This document shows, in pieces, positions 23,550 through 32,843 of a stretch of DNA of 64,000 nucleotides (positions within the stretch are counted from its first letter, which is position 1; every line of letters begins with the position of its first letter). Source of the stretch: an uncultured Draconibacterium sp. (GTDB lineage: Bacteria > Bacteroidota > Bacteroidia > Bacteroidales > Prolixibacteraceae). The position numbers were made by a program, and so were the translations under genes. Location of the stretch: positions 387,501 to 451,500 of the forward strand of contig NZ_OY771647.1 in NCBI RefSeq assembly GCF_963674925.1, written 5' to 3'. The notes under the pieces are model-generated. The model was not told the origin of the DNA and did not search any database. It was given only the letters and a program-made list of their open reading frames with translations.

Positions 23550-25086
23550 ACCCACCCCAGTTCTCGCGATCCAGACTGCGGTAATGAATGGCTTCCGAAA
23601 GATGATCGGCCTGCACATGCTCTTGTCCGTCGAGATCGGCAATGGTACGCGAAACCTTTAAAATACGGTCGTATGCACGGGCAGAGAGCCCAAGCCGGTC
23701 CATGGCATTTTTAATCAGGTTATTACTTTCATTGTCAAGCACCACATATTCGCGTATCAGTTTCGAACTCATTTGTGCGTTAGCATAAACACCCTGATGA
23801 TTCTCAAAACGTTTCTCCTGAATTTGACGGGCTTCCAGCACCCGTTCCCGAACAGCTTCACTATTCTCCGACGATTCCATTTCCGACAATTTTTTGAATG
23901 GCACAGGCACCACTTCCAGGTGAATATCGATGCGGTCGAGCAGCGGCCCCGAGATTTTGTTGAGGTATTTCTGCACCACTCCCGGCGCACAGACACACTC
24001 TTTTGTGGGGTGATTGTAATAACCACACGGACACGGATTCATGGAAGCCACCAGCATAAAACTTGCCGGGTACTCCACCGAAAATTTGGCCCGCGAAATG
24101 GTAATATTCCGGTCTTCCAACGGCTGACGCATAACTTCCAAAACGGTGCGTTTAAACTCGGGCAGCTCATCCAAAAACAAAACGCCGTTATGCGCAAGGC
24201 TAATTTCCCCCGGCTGTGGATAATTTCCGCCGCCAACTAGCGCGACGTCCGAAATGGTGTGATGGGGCGAACGGAACGGGCGGCGCGTCATCAACGAAGT
24301 TTCTTTATCGATCTTCCCCACAACCGAATGAATCTTGGTGGTTTCCAGTGCTTCTTTTAACGAAAACGGAGGTAATACTGTAGGAATTCGTTTTGCCAGC
24401 ATTGTCTTTCCGGATCCCGGAGGCCCTACTAAAATTATATTATGACTTCCTGCTGCTGCGATCTCCAAAGCCCGTTTTACATTCTCCTGGCCTTTTACAT
24501 CCGAAAAATCCAACGGATTATTATTGACCTGTGCATAAAACTCGGCACGGGTATCGATTACGGTTTGTTCAAGGCTTCCTTCATCATTTAAAAAGTCGAT
24601 CACTTCTGTAATATTCTCGGCACCATAAACTTTTAACCGATCGACAACAGCAGCTTCGCGTGCATTTTGTTTGGGCAGAATAAAACCTTCAAAATCCTCG
24701 GCACGGGCATTGATGGCAATGGGTAAAACGCCTTTTATGGGTTGTAAAGTTCCGTCGAGCGAGAGTTCGCCCATTAACACATACTTTGATAATTTATTGT
24801 GGTTTATCTGCCCCGATGCGGCCAAAACAGCAGCTGCCAGTGGCAAATCGTAGGCCGACCCTTCTTTGCGGATATCGGCCGGAGCCATGTTAATGATGAT
24901 TTTCTTTTTGGGCCATTTGTAGCCATTTAAACGCAGGGCAGATTCAATACGTTGCTGACTTTCTTTTACCGCACTGTCGGGCAGCCCCACAAGCAGGAAT
25001 TTAATTCCGGTGGTTACATCAACTTCAATGGTAATTGTAGTGGCATCAATGCCGAAGACTGCGCTTCCGAAGGTTTTAACTAACAT
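23548..25086 (-). CDS. comM: YifB/ComM-type magnesium chelatase-like AAA+ ATPase
   Basis: ComM is a hexameric helicase that promotes branch migration during integration of transformed DNA. The 512-residue protein has the N-terminal ChlI/Lon-protease-like domain, Walker A GPPGSGKT at 221-228, Walker B GVLFLDELPE, and a C-terminal Mg-chelatase-type domain with a short cysteine cluster (MNPCPCGYY ... CVCAPG). Length is typical. It stands alone; its 3' end meets a repeat copy. No competence genes are seen nearby. Confidence 0.93.
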   Translation of the reverse strand: MLVKTFGSAVFGIDATTITIEVDVTTGIKFLLVGLPDSAVKESQQRIESALRLNGYKWPKKKIIINMAPADIRKEGSAYDLPLAAAVLAASGQINHNKLSKYVLMGELSLDGTLQPIKGVLPIAINARAEDFEGFILPKQNAREAAVVDRLKVYGAENITEVIDFLNDEGSLEQTVIDTRAEFYAQVNNNPLDFSDVKGQENVKRALEIAAAGSHNIILVGPPGSGKTMLAKRIPTVLPPFSLKEALETTKIHSVVGKIDKETSLMTRRPFRSPHHTISDVALVGGGNYPQPGEISLAHNGVLFLDELPEFKRTVLEVMRQPLEDRNITISRAKFSVEYPASFMLVASMNPCPCGYYNHPTKECVCAPGVVQKYLNKISGPLLDRIDIHLEVVPVPFKKLSEMESSENSEAVRERVLEARQIQEKRFENHQGVYANAQMSSKLIREYVVLDNESNNLIKNAMDRLGLSARAYDRILKVSRTIADLDGQEHVQADHLSEAIHYRSLDRENWGG

Positions 25087-25189
25087 AAACGGGGATTTTA
25101 TTGATAATCAGTTAAATTTAATGATTTTACCCGAAATTAAAAATTGAATTGTTTACTGAATATTACTTTCATTTCCCTCATCGAGATAA

Positions 25190-25222
25190 TTTCCGGCAAG
25201 TTGCAAGAATGAACTACTTTTG
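25190..25222 (+). promoter_or_regulatory. Bacteroidota promoter of the thrE pair
   Basis: TTTC (25190-25193), 21-nt spacer, TACTTTTG (25215-25222, perfect TAnnTTTG). The start codon is 31 bp downstream. Confidence 0.6.
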
Positions 25223-25253
25223 CATTTATTCAATTTAATTTTGAATTAGCAGC

Positions 25254-26021
25254 ATGAAAGATTCAGTAGCAGATGCACAATCTGCAGGAAATACGCTTTT
25301 AGAGATTGGCGCGTTATTAATGAGCTCAGGAGCCAGTACACACCGCACCAGAATTACCATTAAACGGATTGCAAAAAGCCTTGGATATGGAATTGATCTG
25401 CTTATTACGCAAAGAGCTTTAATGCTAACGATTATTGAAAAAGATCAGCAGTATTTTTTTAGCCGCCTGAAACGTATCTCTCCGCTTCACCCAAATTTTA
25501 AAATGGTTAGCGGAATCAGCCATTTAAGCTGGAATGTAAAGGAACAAAGCTGGTCAGTTGAAAAAATAAAGGAAGAATTAGAGCGACTAAAGTCGTTACC
25601 CAAATATCCGCGCTGGTTATTGTTAACGATGGTAGGCGCTGCCGGTGCCGGCTTCTGTAATCTTTTCGGTGGCGATGCATTAAACATGGGAGTTTCGTTT
25701 ATTGCGACAATAGCCGGGCTTTTTGTCCGCCAAGAAGCTGTACGCAAAAATTTCAATCCCTACCTCTGCGTGTTTTTTGCTGCTCTGGTGGCATCGTTTA
25801 TTGCCGGGCTCTCTGAACAATTCGAAATTGGTAGCGATCCAGAAAAGGCGGTTGCAACCTCTGTTCTTTTTCTTGTTCCCGGAATACCACTGATAAACTC
25901 GGTAACTGATATAATCGATGGCAATATTCAAAATGGTCTTGTTCGGGCTATCAACGGATTAATGATTGCTTTTGCAATTGCATTTGGCCTTTTTACATCC
26001 AGAATGATATTAAATTTTTGA
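25254..26021 (+). CDS. Threonine/serine exporter subunit, ThrE N-terminal type
   Basis: A 255-residue inner-membrane protein of the DUF1212/ThrE family. It has an N-terminal cytoplasmic region with LMSSGASTHRTRITIKRIA and then about five hydrophobic segments after residue 120 (including GAAGAGFCNLFGGDALNMGVSF). In actinobacteria a single ThrE exports threonine and serine; here, as commonly in bacteria, the protein is split and the C-terminal half is the next gene, one base downstream. Transport of amino acids is inferred from family only. Confidence 0.88.
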   Translation: MKDSVADAQSAGNTLLEIGALLMSSGASTHRTRITIKRIAKSLGYGIDLLITQRALMLTIIEKDQQYFFSRLKRISPLHPNFKMVSGISHLSWNVKEQSWSVEKIKEELERLKSLPKYPRWLLLTMVGAAGAGFCNLFGGDALNMGVSFIATIAGLFVRQEAVRKNFNPYLCVFFAALVASFIAGLSEQFEIGSDPEKAVATSVLFLVPGIPLINSVTDIIDGNIQNGLVRAINGLMIAFAIAFGLFTSRMILNF

Positions 26022-26022
26022 T

Positions 26023-26511
26023 ATGATATTACTCGGAATACTTATAAAAGCTTTTTGGTCGGGAATTGCAGCCATAGGGTTTGCCATACTTTTTAATGTA
26101 CCAAAACGTACGCTTTTCGCCATTGGAGCAATGGGTGCCGTCGGTGGATTTATCAAATTTGGCGGTATGTTTTTGGGAATTGAAATTGTTTTAGCATCGT
26201 TTATCGGAGCTACAATCATAGGAATTATCAGTATACAAATGGCTCACATAAAGAAAAGTCCGCCACTGATTTTTTCCATACCAGGAGTGATTCCGATGGT
26301 TCCTGGAGCATTTGCTTACCGAATGATGTTAGGATTTATTGCGCTAATTGATCTTGAAGATAAAGACACTTATATTCAAACGCTAATCGACACGGTTAAT
26401 AACGGTGCCAAAATGATTTTCATACTAATCTCGTTGGCCATAGGTGTATCAATACCAATGCTAATTACCAGAAAAGAATCGATAAAGAAATTGAAGGAGC
26501 CTACGAATTAA
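26023..26511 (+). CDS. Threonine/serine exporter subunit, DUF3815/ThrE C-terminal type
   Basis: A 162-residue, almost wholly hydrophobic protein with about five transmembrane helices and the conserved phrase IPGVIPMVPGAFAYRMMLG. It starts one base after the stop of its partner, so the two are translationally coupled and should form one transporter. No terminator was recognised in the 35-bp convergent gap to the DUF58 gene. Confidence 0.88.
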   Translation: MILLGILIKAFWSGIAAIGFAILFNVPKRTLFAIGAMGAVGGFIKFGGMFLGIEIVLASFIGATIIGIISIQMAHIKKSPPLIFSIPGVIPMVPGAFAYRMMLGFIALIDLEDKDTYIQTLIDTVNNGAKMIFILISLAIGVSIPMLITRKESIKKLKEPTN

Positions 26512-26546
26512 TGTGTCGAAGTTCGAGAAGTAAAAAACAATTTCAA

Positions 26547-27476
26547 CTAGTACAGTTTTTTACGTTTTACTAAATACGAAAACAAAACTTCCTTAAAATC
26601 TTTGTTGATGTCGGCTTCGGCCAAATCAATCTGGTATTGCCCGCACCTTACTTTCAGGTCTTCGAAATACTCGCTAACTGTATTGGTGTAATGCTGTTTT
26701 ACTTCCGATGGATTAAACTTAACCACCTGCCCGCTCTCCAAATCAACAAACTTGTGCGGACGGTTACTAAATTCAAACTCACGCTCTAAAGAATGGTCGG
26801 TTACATGAAAAAGAATAACCTCGTGTTTGTTATAGCGAAGGTGTTGCAGGGCCGAAAATAACTCCTCGTTTTTCGAGCTGTCGAGCATGTCGCTGAAAAT
26901 AATTACCAGCGAACGTTTATGGATATTCTCGGCAATTTGATGTAATACCTGTGTGGTATTGGTGTTTTTTCGTAAGGCGGCATTTTCGGGCTGAATGAGC
27001 TCCGACAGTTTTCCGTACATCACCTCGGCATTTACCGATGAAATTCGTGGCGACGAATGAAACTCTATTTCGTCGGAAAAGAGTGTGAGACCAACGGCAT
27101 CGCGTTGTTTACGCATCAGGTAAATAAGTGCAGCAGCCGTGTACACCGAAAAAGCCAGTTTGTTGTGTAAATGCTTTTTCCCTTTTGTATAAGGAAACAA
27201 CATGGATGAAGAAGTATCGACAACGAGTTGGCAACGCAGGTTGGTTTCCTCTTCGTATTGTTTTACGAAAAGTTTGTCGGTGCGTGCAAACAATTTCCAG
27301 TCGACGTGTTTGGTCGACTCGCCCTGGTTGTATAAGCGGTGTTCGGCAAATTCAACCGAAAATCCATGAAACGGACTTCGGTGCAAACCGGTTATAAACC
27401 CTTCAACAACCTCGTGAGCCACCAGCCCCAGGTTATCAAAACGGTGAAATTGTTCTATGTCGATCAGGTTCTTCAA
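26547..27476 (-). CDS. DUF58 / von Willebrand A-like protein
   Basis: A 309-residue protein with the DUF58 core (HRSPFHGFSVEFAEHR ... DWKLFARTDKLFVKQYEEET) and a VWA-like fold with the MIDAS start VVDTSSSM near 106-113. DUF58 proteins usually sit beside MoxR AAA+ ATPases and BatA/BatB in Bacteroidota aerotolerance-type clusters. Here no MoxR gene lies within reach on either side, so it is either an orphan or the cluster is broken. A regulatory or chaperone-adaptor role is inferred from family. Confidence 0.88.
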   Translation of the reverse strand: MKNLIDIEQFHRFDNLGLVAHEVVEGFITGLHRSPFHGFSVEFAEHRLYNQGESTKHVDWKLFARTDKLFVKQYEEETNLRCQLVVDTSSSMLFPYTKGKKHLHNKLAFSVYTAAALIYLMRKQRDAVGLTLFSDEIEFHSSPRISSVNAEVMYGKLSELIQPENAALRKNTNTTQVLHQIAENIHKRSLVIIFSDMLDSSKNEELFSALQHLRYNKHEVILFHVTDHSLEREFEFSNRPHKFVDLESGQVVKFNPSEVKQHYTNTVSEYFEDLKVRCGQYQIDLAEADINKDFKEVLFSYLVKRKKLY

Positions 27477-27515
27477 AATGATAAAAAGAAAAGCAATGTT
27501 GTTGTATTGAACACC

Positions 27516-27658
27516 CTTCGACCTCGTTCAGTGTGAATGCCGGACAAGGCTGAGTCGAAGTCTTGTAATAAAAAAAGAAAGCTGTCATTTCGGAGATGGG
27601 AAAAGTTCACTCTTTTAACCAAGAGATTTCTCCTCGCTTACTCGTCGAAATGACAGCT
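27516..27658. repeat. Two palindromic intergenic elements upstream of DUF58
   Basis: The first has arms CTTCGAC (27516-27522) and GTCGAAG (27554-27560). The second is a 79-bp interrupted palindrome with 12-bp perfect arms AGCTGTCATTTC (27580-27591) and GAAATGACAGCT (27647-27658). Its inside reads AGAGATTTCTCCTCG, a phrase I recall as a frequent dispersed repeat in Bacteroidota. The second may also end the trxA transcript. Confidence 0.55.
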
Positions 27659-27671
27659 CAAATAAATGCTA

Positions 27672-27989
27672 TTACAGCAGCGCGTTAAGCTTGTCGATGA
27701 AAGCTTGTTTTGGAGCAGCTCCAACTTGTTTGTCAACAACTTCGCCGTTTTTCACAAACAATACTGTAGGAATGTTTCTGATTCCGTACTTCATTGCGAC
27801 ATCCTGGTTGTTGTCGACATCAACTTTTCCGATTACTGCTTTGCCTTCGTACTCAGCAGACATTTCTTCAACAATTGGTGCAATCATTCGGCAAGGGCCA
27901 CACCAAACTGCCCAAAAATCGATCATCACCGGTTTGTCTGAACTCATTACCAATTCTTCAAAATTGGCATCTGTAATTTCTAAAGCCAT
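27672..27989 (-). CDS. trxA: Thioredoxin
   Basis: A 105-residue cytoplasmic disulfide reductase with the active site WCGPC (C30, C33), the buried Asp in MIDFW and the cis-Pro loop RNIPTVLFV. No signal peptide. It sits 46 bp downstream of dnaE on the same strand. A -7-like TAATTTTG overlaps the dnaE stop (28031-28038), so it may have its own promoter as well as read-through. Confidence 0.95.
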   Translation of the reverse strand: MALEITDANFEELVMSSDKPVMIDFWAVWCGPCRMIAPIVEEMSAEYEGKAVIGKVDVDNNQDVAMKYGIRNIPTVLFVKNGEVVDKQVGAAPKQAFIDKLNALL

Positions 27990-28035
27990 ATTATTATCTT
28001 TTTATTGTTGTATATCGTTTCTCGGTAACACAAAA

Positions 28036-31000
28036 TTAATTAATTCTGTAACTCATTTCCGGTTGTTCATCAAAAAACTTCAGAAAACCATCCAAAGGAA
28101 TTACCCTTGTAGTTCTTGAAAACATTTCAATGTACATATTGTTCTCGGTATCAAAAACATTAAATTTCAGCAGGGCTTTTCCTTTGTATTCTCCGGCGAT
28201 CTGATCGACGTGTTTTACAAAGTCTTCGGTTAATGCTTTTAGCGGCACATTAATGGTTAAACTTTTAATGTATTTTTCGCGCACATCGTCGAGAAGCTCA
28301 ATGCTGTTCACTTTATACTCGTAAAAATCGCTGTTAAAACGCTGCTTCACCGAACCTTTCACCATGATAAACAGCCCCACTTTACAAAACTTACTAAAGT
28401 TTACATAGTCGTTCCCAAAGAAGAAAAGTTCTTTTGAATCGGTATAATCAGTCAAGGTCATAACGGCATACATATTTCCGTTTTTCGACTGTCCTTCGCG
28501 CGCTGCAGTAACCATTCCTCCAAAAGTAAAGTCTTTACCCTGGTATTTCGAGATATCGTTATTCAGGTCTTTCAGCGCCACCTCTCTCGAGCAGAAGTTG
28601 GTGATCTCTAAACGGTAATCATCAAGCGGGTGAGCTGTTAGATAAATACCAATCAGGTTCTTCTCCTTCTCCAGCATAATCAGTTTTGCCCACTCATCAA
28701 CTTTCGGGATAGGCGGCTTTTGAATGTCCTGTCCGCCTCCCATTCCTCCGAATAAACTTTGCTGTGCACTCTGCGCTTCCAGCTGAACGCGGTTACCATA
28801 GCGAATCAGTTTTTCGATAAAATTGGTGTCGTCGTTTTCATTTTCGCCGGCAAAAAAGCAACTGCGGTTTACGCCCTCCAGGTTGGTAAAAGCTCCGGCC
28901 ATAGCCAGCGCTTCGAGGTTCTTTTTATTCACGGACTGAAGGTTCACATGCTCCACCAAATCGTAAATAGTTTTAAAATGACCGCGCTCGTTACGCACAT
29001 CGATAATATGCTGAACAGCTCCGGCACCAACCCCTTTAATGGCGCCCATTCCAAAACGGATATCGCCTTCAGGGTTAGCAGTAAATTTGATAAAACTTTC
29101 GTTAACATCCGGGCCAAGCACATTTAAGTTCATGCGTTTGCACTCGTTCATTAACTTGGTAATATCAACAATATTATTCAGGTTTCGGCTAAGGTTGGCC
29201 GCCATAAACTCTGCCGGGTAATGCGCTTTCAGGAAACCTGTCTGATACGCAATGTAAGCGTAACAAACCGAGTGCGATTTGTTAAACGCGTACGAAGCAA
29301 AGGCCTCCCAGTCTTTCCAGATTTTATTAATTACTTCGTCGGTCTGTTTCCCTTTGTTTTTGCATTCGTCAACAAACTGCCGGTTGGCTTTACAACCATC
29401 AACAAACTTAACTTTAAGTTTTTCCATCACCGACATAATCTTCTTACCCATCGCCTTACGCAGCGTATCCGAGTCGCCACGGGTAAAGCCCGCCAGCAAA
29501 CGCGAGAGTAACATCACTTGCTCCTGGAAAACGGTAATACCGTAAGTATCACTCAGGTATTCTTCCATCATCGGCACATCGTAATCCACTTTCTGTTTAC
29601 CGTGTTTACGTGCAATATAATCGGGGATATATTCCATTGGTCCCGGACGATAAAGCGCGTTCATGGCCACCAGGTCTTCAAAGCGGTTAGGCTTCAAATC
29701 GCGTAGGTGTTTTTTCATTCCGTCCGATTCAAACTGGAAGATAGCTGTGGTTTCGCCGTGACTAAAAAGCTCGAATGTCTTTTCATCATTGAGTGGAATT
29801 TCATTTATCGAAACTTCAATTCCTTTCGACAGCTTGATGTTTTCCAAACACTCTTTTATAATCGACAGGGTTTTCAGTCCGAGGAAGTCCATTTTCAGCA
29901 AACCGATGTCTTCCACAAAACGACCATCGTACTGTGTTGTCAGCAGATGCTCCTCATCTTTGGTAGGCATCAACGGAATATGATCTGTCAGCGGATCGCG
30001 GCTGATCAGGATTCCGCAGGCGTGCACCCCGGTATTTCGCACCGAACCTTCAAGTTTTTCAGCAAAATTCAGCGTATCAACAACCAGAGGAATAGGCGAA
30101 TCCTTTTCTCTTGCCAGATCGGGACTTTCTTTAAAAGCCTTTTTGAAACTCATTTTCGGAGCCTCGGGCACCAACTTGGCCAAACGATCGGCTTCGGGTA
30201 AGGGCAATTTTAGCACACGGGCCACATCCCTGATCGAAGACTTGGTAGCCATAGTACCGAAAGTACAAATGTGAGCCACCTTATCTTTCCCGTATTTATT
30301 GGTTACATATTCCAGTACCAGCTGTCGTCCGTCATCATCAAAGTCGATATCGACATCGGGAAGCGATATACGATCGGGATTCAGGAAACGCTCGAAAAGC
30401 AGGTCGTATTTAATCGGGTCGATGTTGGTAATTCCCGCACAATACGATACGGCCGCACCGGCAGCCGATCCACGTCCCGGACCAACGATCACACCGTTAT
30501 CTTTTGCCCAGTTAATAAAGTCCTGCGTAATAAGGAAGTAACCGGGGTAACCCATTGTCTTAATGGTATTCAGCTCGAAAATAAGGCGTTCTTCCACACT
30601 TTTCTCCAGCGGATCGCCATACCGTTCTTTGGCCCCTTCGAATGTAAGGTGTTCCAAAAATGCCGACTCCAGTTTTACACGAATAACTTTATCGTATCCA
30701 CCCAAACGTTCAAAAGCCGAATCGCCAAATTCCTGGCGCAAATCAGCCTCTGAATATTTCTCCTTAAAACCTTCTTCCGTTCCAATTTCTTCAGGAATGG
30801 GGAACACCGGCATAATAGGCGATGTATTCAGTTCGAAAGCCTCAACCTTTTCGGCAATTTCGTTGGTATTGGCCAATGCATCCGGAAGGTCTTTAAAAAG
30901 CTCATTCATTTCGGACTGCGTTTTAAACCACTCCTGCTTGGTGTAACGCATCCGGTTCGGGTCGTCAAAATCTTTCCCGGTATTCAGGCAGATCAACAAA

Positions 31001-31683
31001 TCATGCGCTTCCGCATCCGATTCGTTGGTGAAGTGAATATCGTTGGTGGCAATTAATTTCACACCCAGCTTTTTGGCCAACGGAACCAATTGCTTATTAA
31101 CTTTTACCTGCCAGTCGTAAACTTCTTCACGCTCGCGTTGCGATTGTGCCGGGTGTCGCATCAACTCCAGGTAGTAATCTTCGCCAAACAGTTTTTTATA
31201 CCACAAAATGGCTTCCTCGGCAGCTTTCAGGTTATTGGCCATTATATGCTGTGCAATCTCGCCTCCCAAACAGGCCGATGATGCGACCAAACCTTCGTGA
31301 TGTTTCTCGAGCAGTTCTTTATCAATACGTGGTTTGTAATAAAAACCGGTTGTGCTGGCTGTCGAGATCAGCTTGATCAGATTAATATAACCGACCTTGT
31401 TTTTTGCCAACAAAATAAGGTGATGCCCCGAGCGGTCGATTTTATCGCTTTTATCATTGATTGTGCGGGAAGCCACATAAGTTTCACATCCCAAAATGGG
31501 TTTGATTTCAGCCTTTGAACAGGCCGCATGGAACTCTTTAATGCCAAACATTGTTCCGTGATCGGTTAAAGCCAAAGCCGGCATATTGTCGCTTTTTGCT
31601 TTGCCTACCAAATCGCCAATGCTGGCAGCGCCATCGAGAATAGAGTATTGCGAGTGTACGTGTAAATGCGTAAATGGAACCAT
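28036..31683 (-). CDS. dnaE: DNA polymerase III subunit alpha
   Basis: The replicative polymerase catalytic subunit, 1215 residues. The N-terminal PHP domain (HLHVHSQYSILDG) is followed by the C-family polymerase core. Its catalytic aspartates lie in LPDVDIDFDDDGR around 440-450, with a third Asp expected further on. Then come helix-hairpin-helix and an OB-fold (FTFGGMVTAAREG near 1050). A QQSLFGG motif around 972-978 is a candidate internal beta-clamp-binding site. Length and order are typical of DnaE. No intein or split was seen. Confidence 0.97.
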   Translation of the reverse strand: MVPFTHLHVHSQYSILDGAASIGDLVGKAKSDNMPALALTDHGTMFGIKEFHAACSKAEIKPILGCETYVASRTINDKSDKIDRSGHHLILLAKNKVGYINLIKLISTASTTGFYYKPRIDKELLEKHHEGLVASSACLGGEIAQHIMANNLKAAEEAILWYKKLFGEDYYLELMRHPAQSQREREEVYDWQVKVNKQLVPLAKKLGVKLIATNDIHFTNESDAEAHDLLICLNTGKDFDDPNRMRYTKQEWFKTQSEMNELFKDLPDALANTNEIAEKVEAFELNTSPIMPVFPIPEEIGTEEGFKEKYSEADLRQEFGDSAFERLGGYDKVIRVKLESAFLEHLTFEGAKERYGDPLEKSVEERLIFELNTIKTMGYPGYFLITQDFINWAKDNGVIVGPGRGSAAGAAVSYCAGITNIDPIKYDLLFERFLNPDRISLPDVDIDFDDDGRQLVLEYVTNKYGKDKVAHICTFGTMATKSSIRDVARVLKLPLPEADRLAKLVPEAPKMSFKKAFKESPDLAREKDSPIPLVVDTLNFAEKLEGSVRNTGVHACGILISRDPLTDHIPLMPTKDEEHLLTTQYDGRFVEDIGLLKMDFLGLKTLSIIKECLENIKLSKGIEVSINEIPLNDEKTFELFSHGETTAIFQFESDGMKKHLRDLKPNRFEDLVAMNALYRPGPMEYIPDYIARKHGKQKVDYDVPMMEEYLSDTYGITVFQEQVMLLSRLLAGFTRGDSDTLRKAMGKKIMSVMEKLKVKFVDGCKANRQFVDECKNKGKQTDEVINKIWKDWEAFASYAFNKSHSVCYAYIAYQTGFLKAHYPAEFMAANLSRNLNNIVDITKLMNECKRMNLNVLGPDVNESFIKFTANPEGDIRFGMGAIKGVGAGAVQHIIDVRNERGHFKTIYDLVEHVNLQSVNKKNLEALAMAGAFTNLEGVNRSCFFAGENENDDTNFIEKLIRYGNRVQLEAQSAQQSLFGGMGGGQDIQKPPIPKVDEWAKLIMLEKEKNLIGIYLTAHPLDDYRLEITNFCSREVALKDLNNDISKYQGKDFTFGGMVTAAREGQSKNGNMYAVMTLTDYTDSKELFFFGNDYVNFSKFCKVGLFIMVKGSVKQRFNSDFYEYKVNSIELLDDVREKYIKSLTINVPLKALTEDFVKHVDQIAGEYKGKALLKFNVFDTENNMYIEMFSRTTRVIPLDGFLKFFDEQPEMSYRIN

Positions 31684-31772
31684 AAAAACTTTGCTAAAAA
31701 AGTTTTTAAAGATACCAATTCTCTCCCCCTTATGCAGGGGATGTTAATAATTTTTGATGGAATTTTTGGAGC

Positions 31773-31800
31773 AAAAAAAGCCCCGATGCTTTGATCGGGA
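31773..31800 (-). terminator. Terminator after the greA-HIT operon
   Basis: On the minus strand TCCCGAT-CAAAGC-ATCGGGG is followed by CTTTTTTT. It separates the HIT gene from dnaE. Confidence 0.85.
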
Positions 31801-31803
31801 CTG

Positions 31804-32199
31804 TTAGTCAATATTTTCAGCGATGAGCTTTCCCAGTTGCTCCATTTCCCCGGGAGGGAATTTTGTTTTGTCGGCAAAGTTCAGCAAATCGTGTTCGCTT
31901 TGCATGGGCACCAAATGAATGTGTGCATGTGGCACTTCGAGCCCCAAAACCATTACCCCAACTTTTTTGCAGGGAACAGCTTTTTCCAGACCTTTGGCCA
32001 CTTTTTTGGCAAACATTTGCAAACCTGCGTAGGTTTCATCATCCAAATCAAAAAGGTAGTCTACCTCTTTCTTCGGAATTACCAAAGTGTGTCCTTTTGC
32101 AGTTGGGAAAATGTCGAGAAAAGCAAAATAATTCTCGTCCTCAGCTACCTTGTATGAAGGAATCTCACCATTGATAATTTTTGTAAAAATGCTTGCCAT
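31804..32199 (-). CDS. HIT family nucleotide-binding hydrolase
   Basis: A 131-residue histidine-triad protein with HAHIHLVPM (H91, H93, H95). The family (HinT/Fhit) hydrolyses nucleoside phosphoramidates or dinucleoside polyphosphates. Length is normal. It starts five bases after greA on the same strand, so they form an operon with a terminator right after this gene. Confidence 0.93.
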   Translation of the reverse strand: MASIFTKIINGEIPSYKVAEDENYFAFLDIFPTAKGHTLVIPKKEVDYLFDLDDETYAGLQMFAKKVAKGLEKAVPCKKVGVMVLGLEVPHAHIHLVPMQSEHDLLNFADKTKFPPGEMEQLGKLIAENID

Positions 32200-32204
32200 G
32201 ATTC

Positions 32205-32678
32205 TTAAATTGAAATTTCTACAATCTCAAAAGGTATTACTCCTGACGGAACTTTAATTTCTACCACATCGCCAACTTTTTTGCCCATCAATCCTTTGGC
32301 AATTGGCGTTTGTACCGAGATCTTTCCTTCTTTCAGATTCGCTTCACTTTCAGGAACCAAAGTATATTGCATCGTAGCGCCATTCTTTTTGTTCTTGATG
32401 GTTACTTTATTCAGAATCTGAACTTTCGATGTATCAATTTTTGATTCATCGAGAATTCGGGCATTGGCCACTATGTTTTTTATCTGTGCTATTTTAGCCT
32501 CAAGCATACCCTGGGCATCTTTTGCTGCATCATACTCGGCATTTTCCGAGATATCACCCTTCTCAATGGCCTCGCCAATCTGCTTCGAAATTTTTGGGCG
32601 CTCAACAGTCATCAAGTGCTCCAACTCTTTCTTCAGTTTTTCTAATCCGTCTTTCGTTAAATATGTTACTTCGGACAT
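32205..32678 (-). CDS. greA: Transcription elongation factor GreA
   Basis: GreA (157 residues) rescues backtracked RNA polymerase by stimulating transcript cleavage. The N-terminal coiled coil has the acidic tip in GDISENAEYDAAKDAQG, and the C-terminal FKBP-like domain ends SVQTPIAKGLMGKKVGDVVEI. Length is standard. It is the first gene of greA-HIT and has an unusually good Shine-Dalgarno for this phylum. Confidence 0.97.
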   Translation of the reverse strand: MSEVTYLTKDGLEKLKKELEHLMTVERPKISKQIGEAIEKGDISENAEYDAAKDAQGMLEAKIAQIKNIVANARILDESKIDTSKVQILNKVTIKNKKNGATMQYTLVPESEANLKEGKISVQTPIAKGLMGKKVGDVVEIKVPSGVIPFEIVEISI

Positions 32679-32685
32679 TTTGTAT

Positions 32686-32692
32686 CCTCCTT
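32686..32692 (-). promoter_or_regulatory. Strong Shine-Dalgarno before greA
   Basis: AAGGAGG on the minus strand, seven bases before the ATG. Nearly all other genes here lack such a motif, as is normal in Bacteroidota. Confidence 0.7.
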
Positions 32693-32769
32693 ATTATTTA
32701 ATTGTTTCGCCTCAACGTAGGCATAAAAAAATAGAAAGAATCCCGATTTGCCCGGAACTCTTCCTAATG

Positions 32770-32777
32770 CAAAATTA
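32770..32777 (-). promoter_or_regulatory. -7 element (TAATTTTG) for greA
   Basis: Perfect TAnnTTTG on the minus strand, about 92 bp before greA. Only a weak TTTA lies upstream at 32794-32797 (16-nt spacing). Confidence 0.45.
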
Positions 32778-32843
32778 TATAATTTCTTGAATATTAAAAT
32801 ATTCTATGCAAAAAAATATCGAAAACAGGTGATATTTACACAG

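Noticed and set aside
29707..30201. 164-codon open frame opposite dnaE
   Set aside because: Antisense shadow of the DNA polymerase gene; composition is typical of an anti-frame and there is no promoter or start context.
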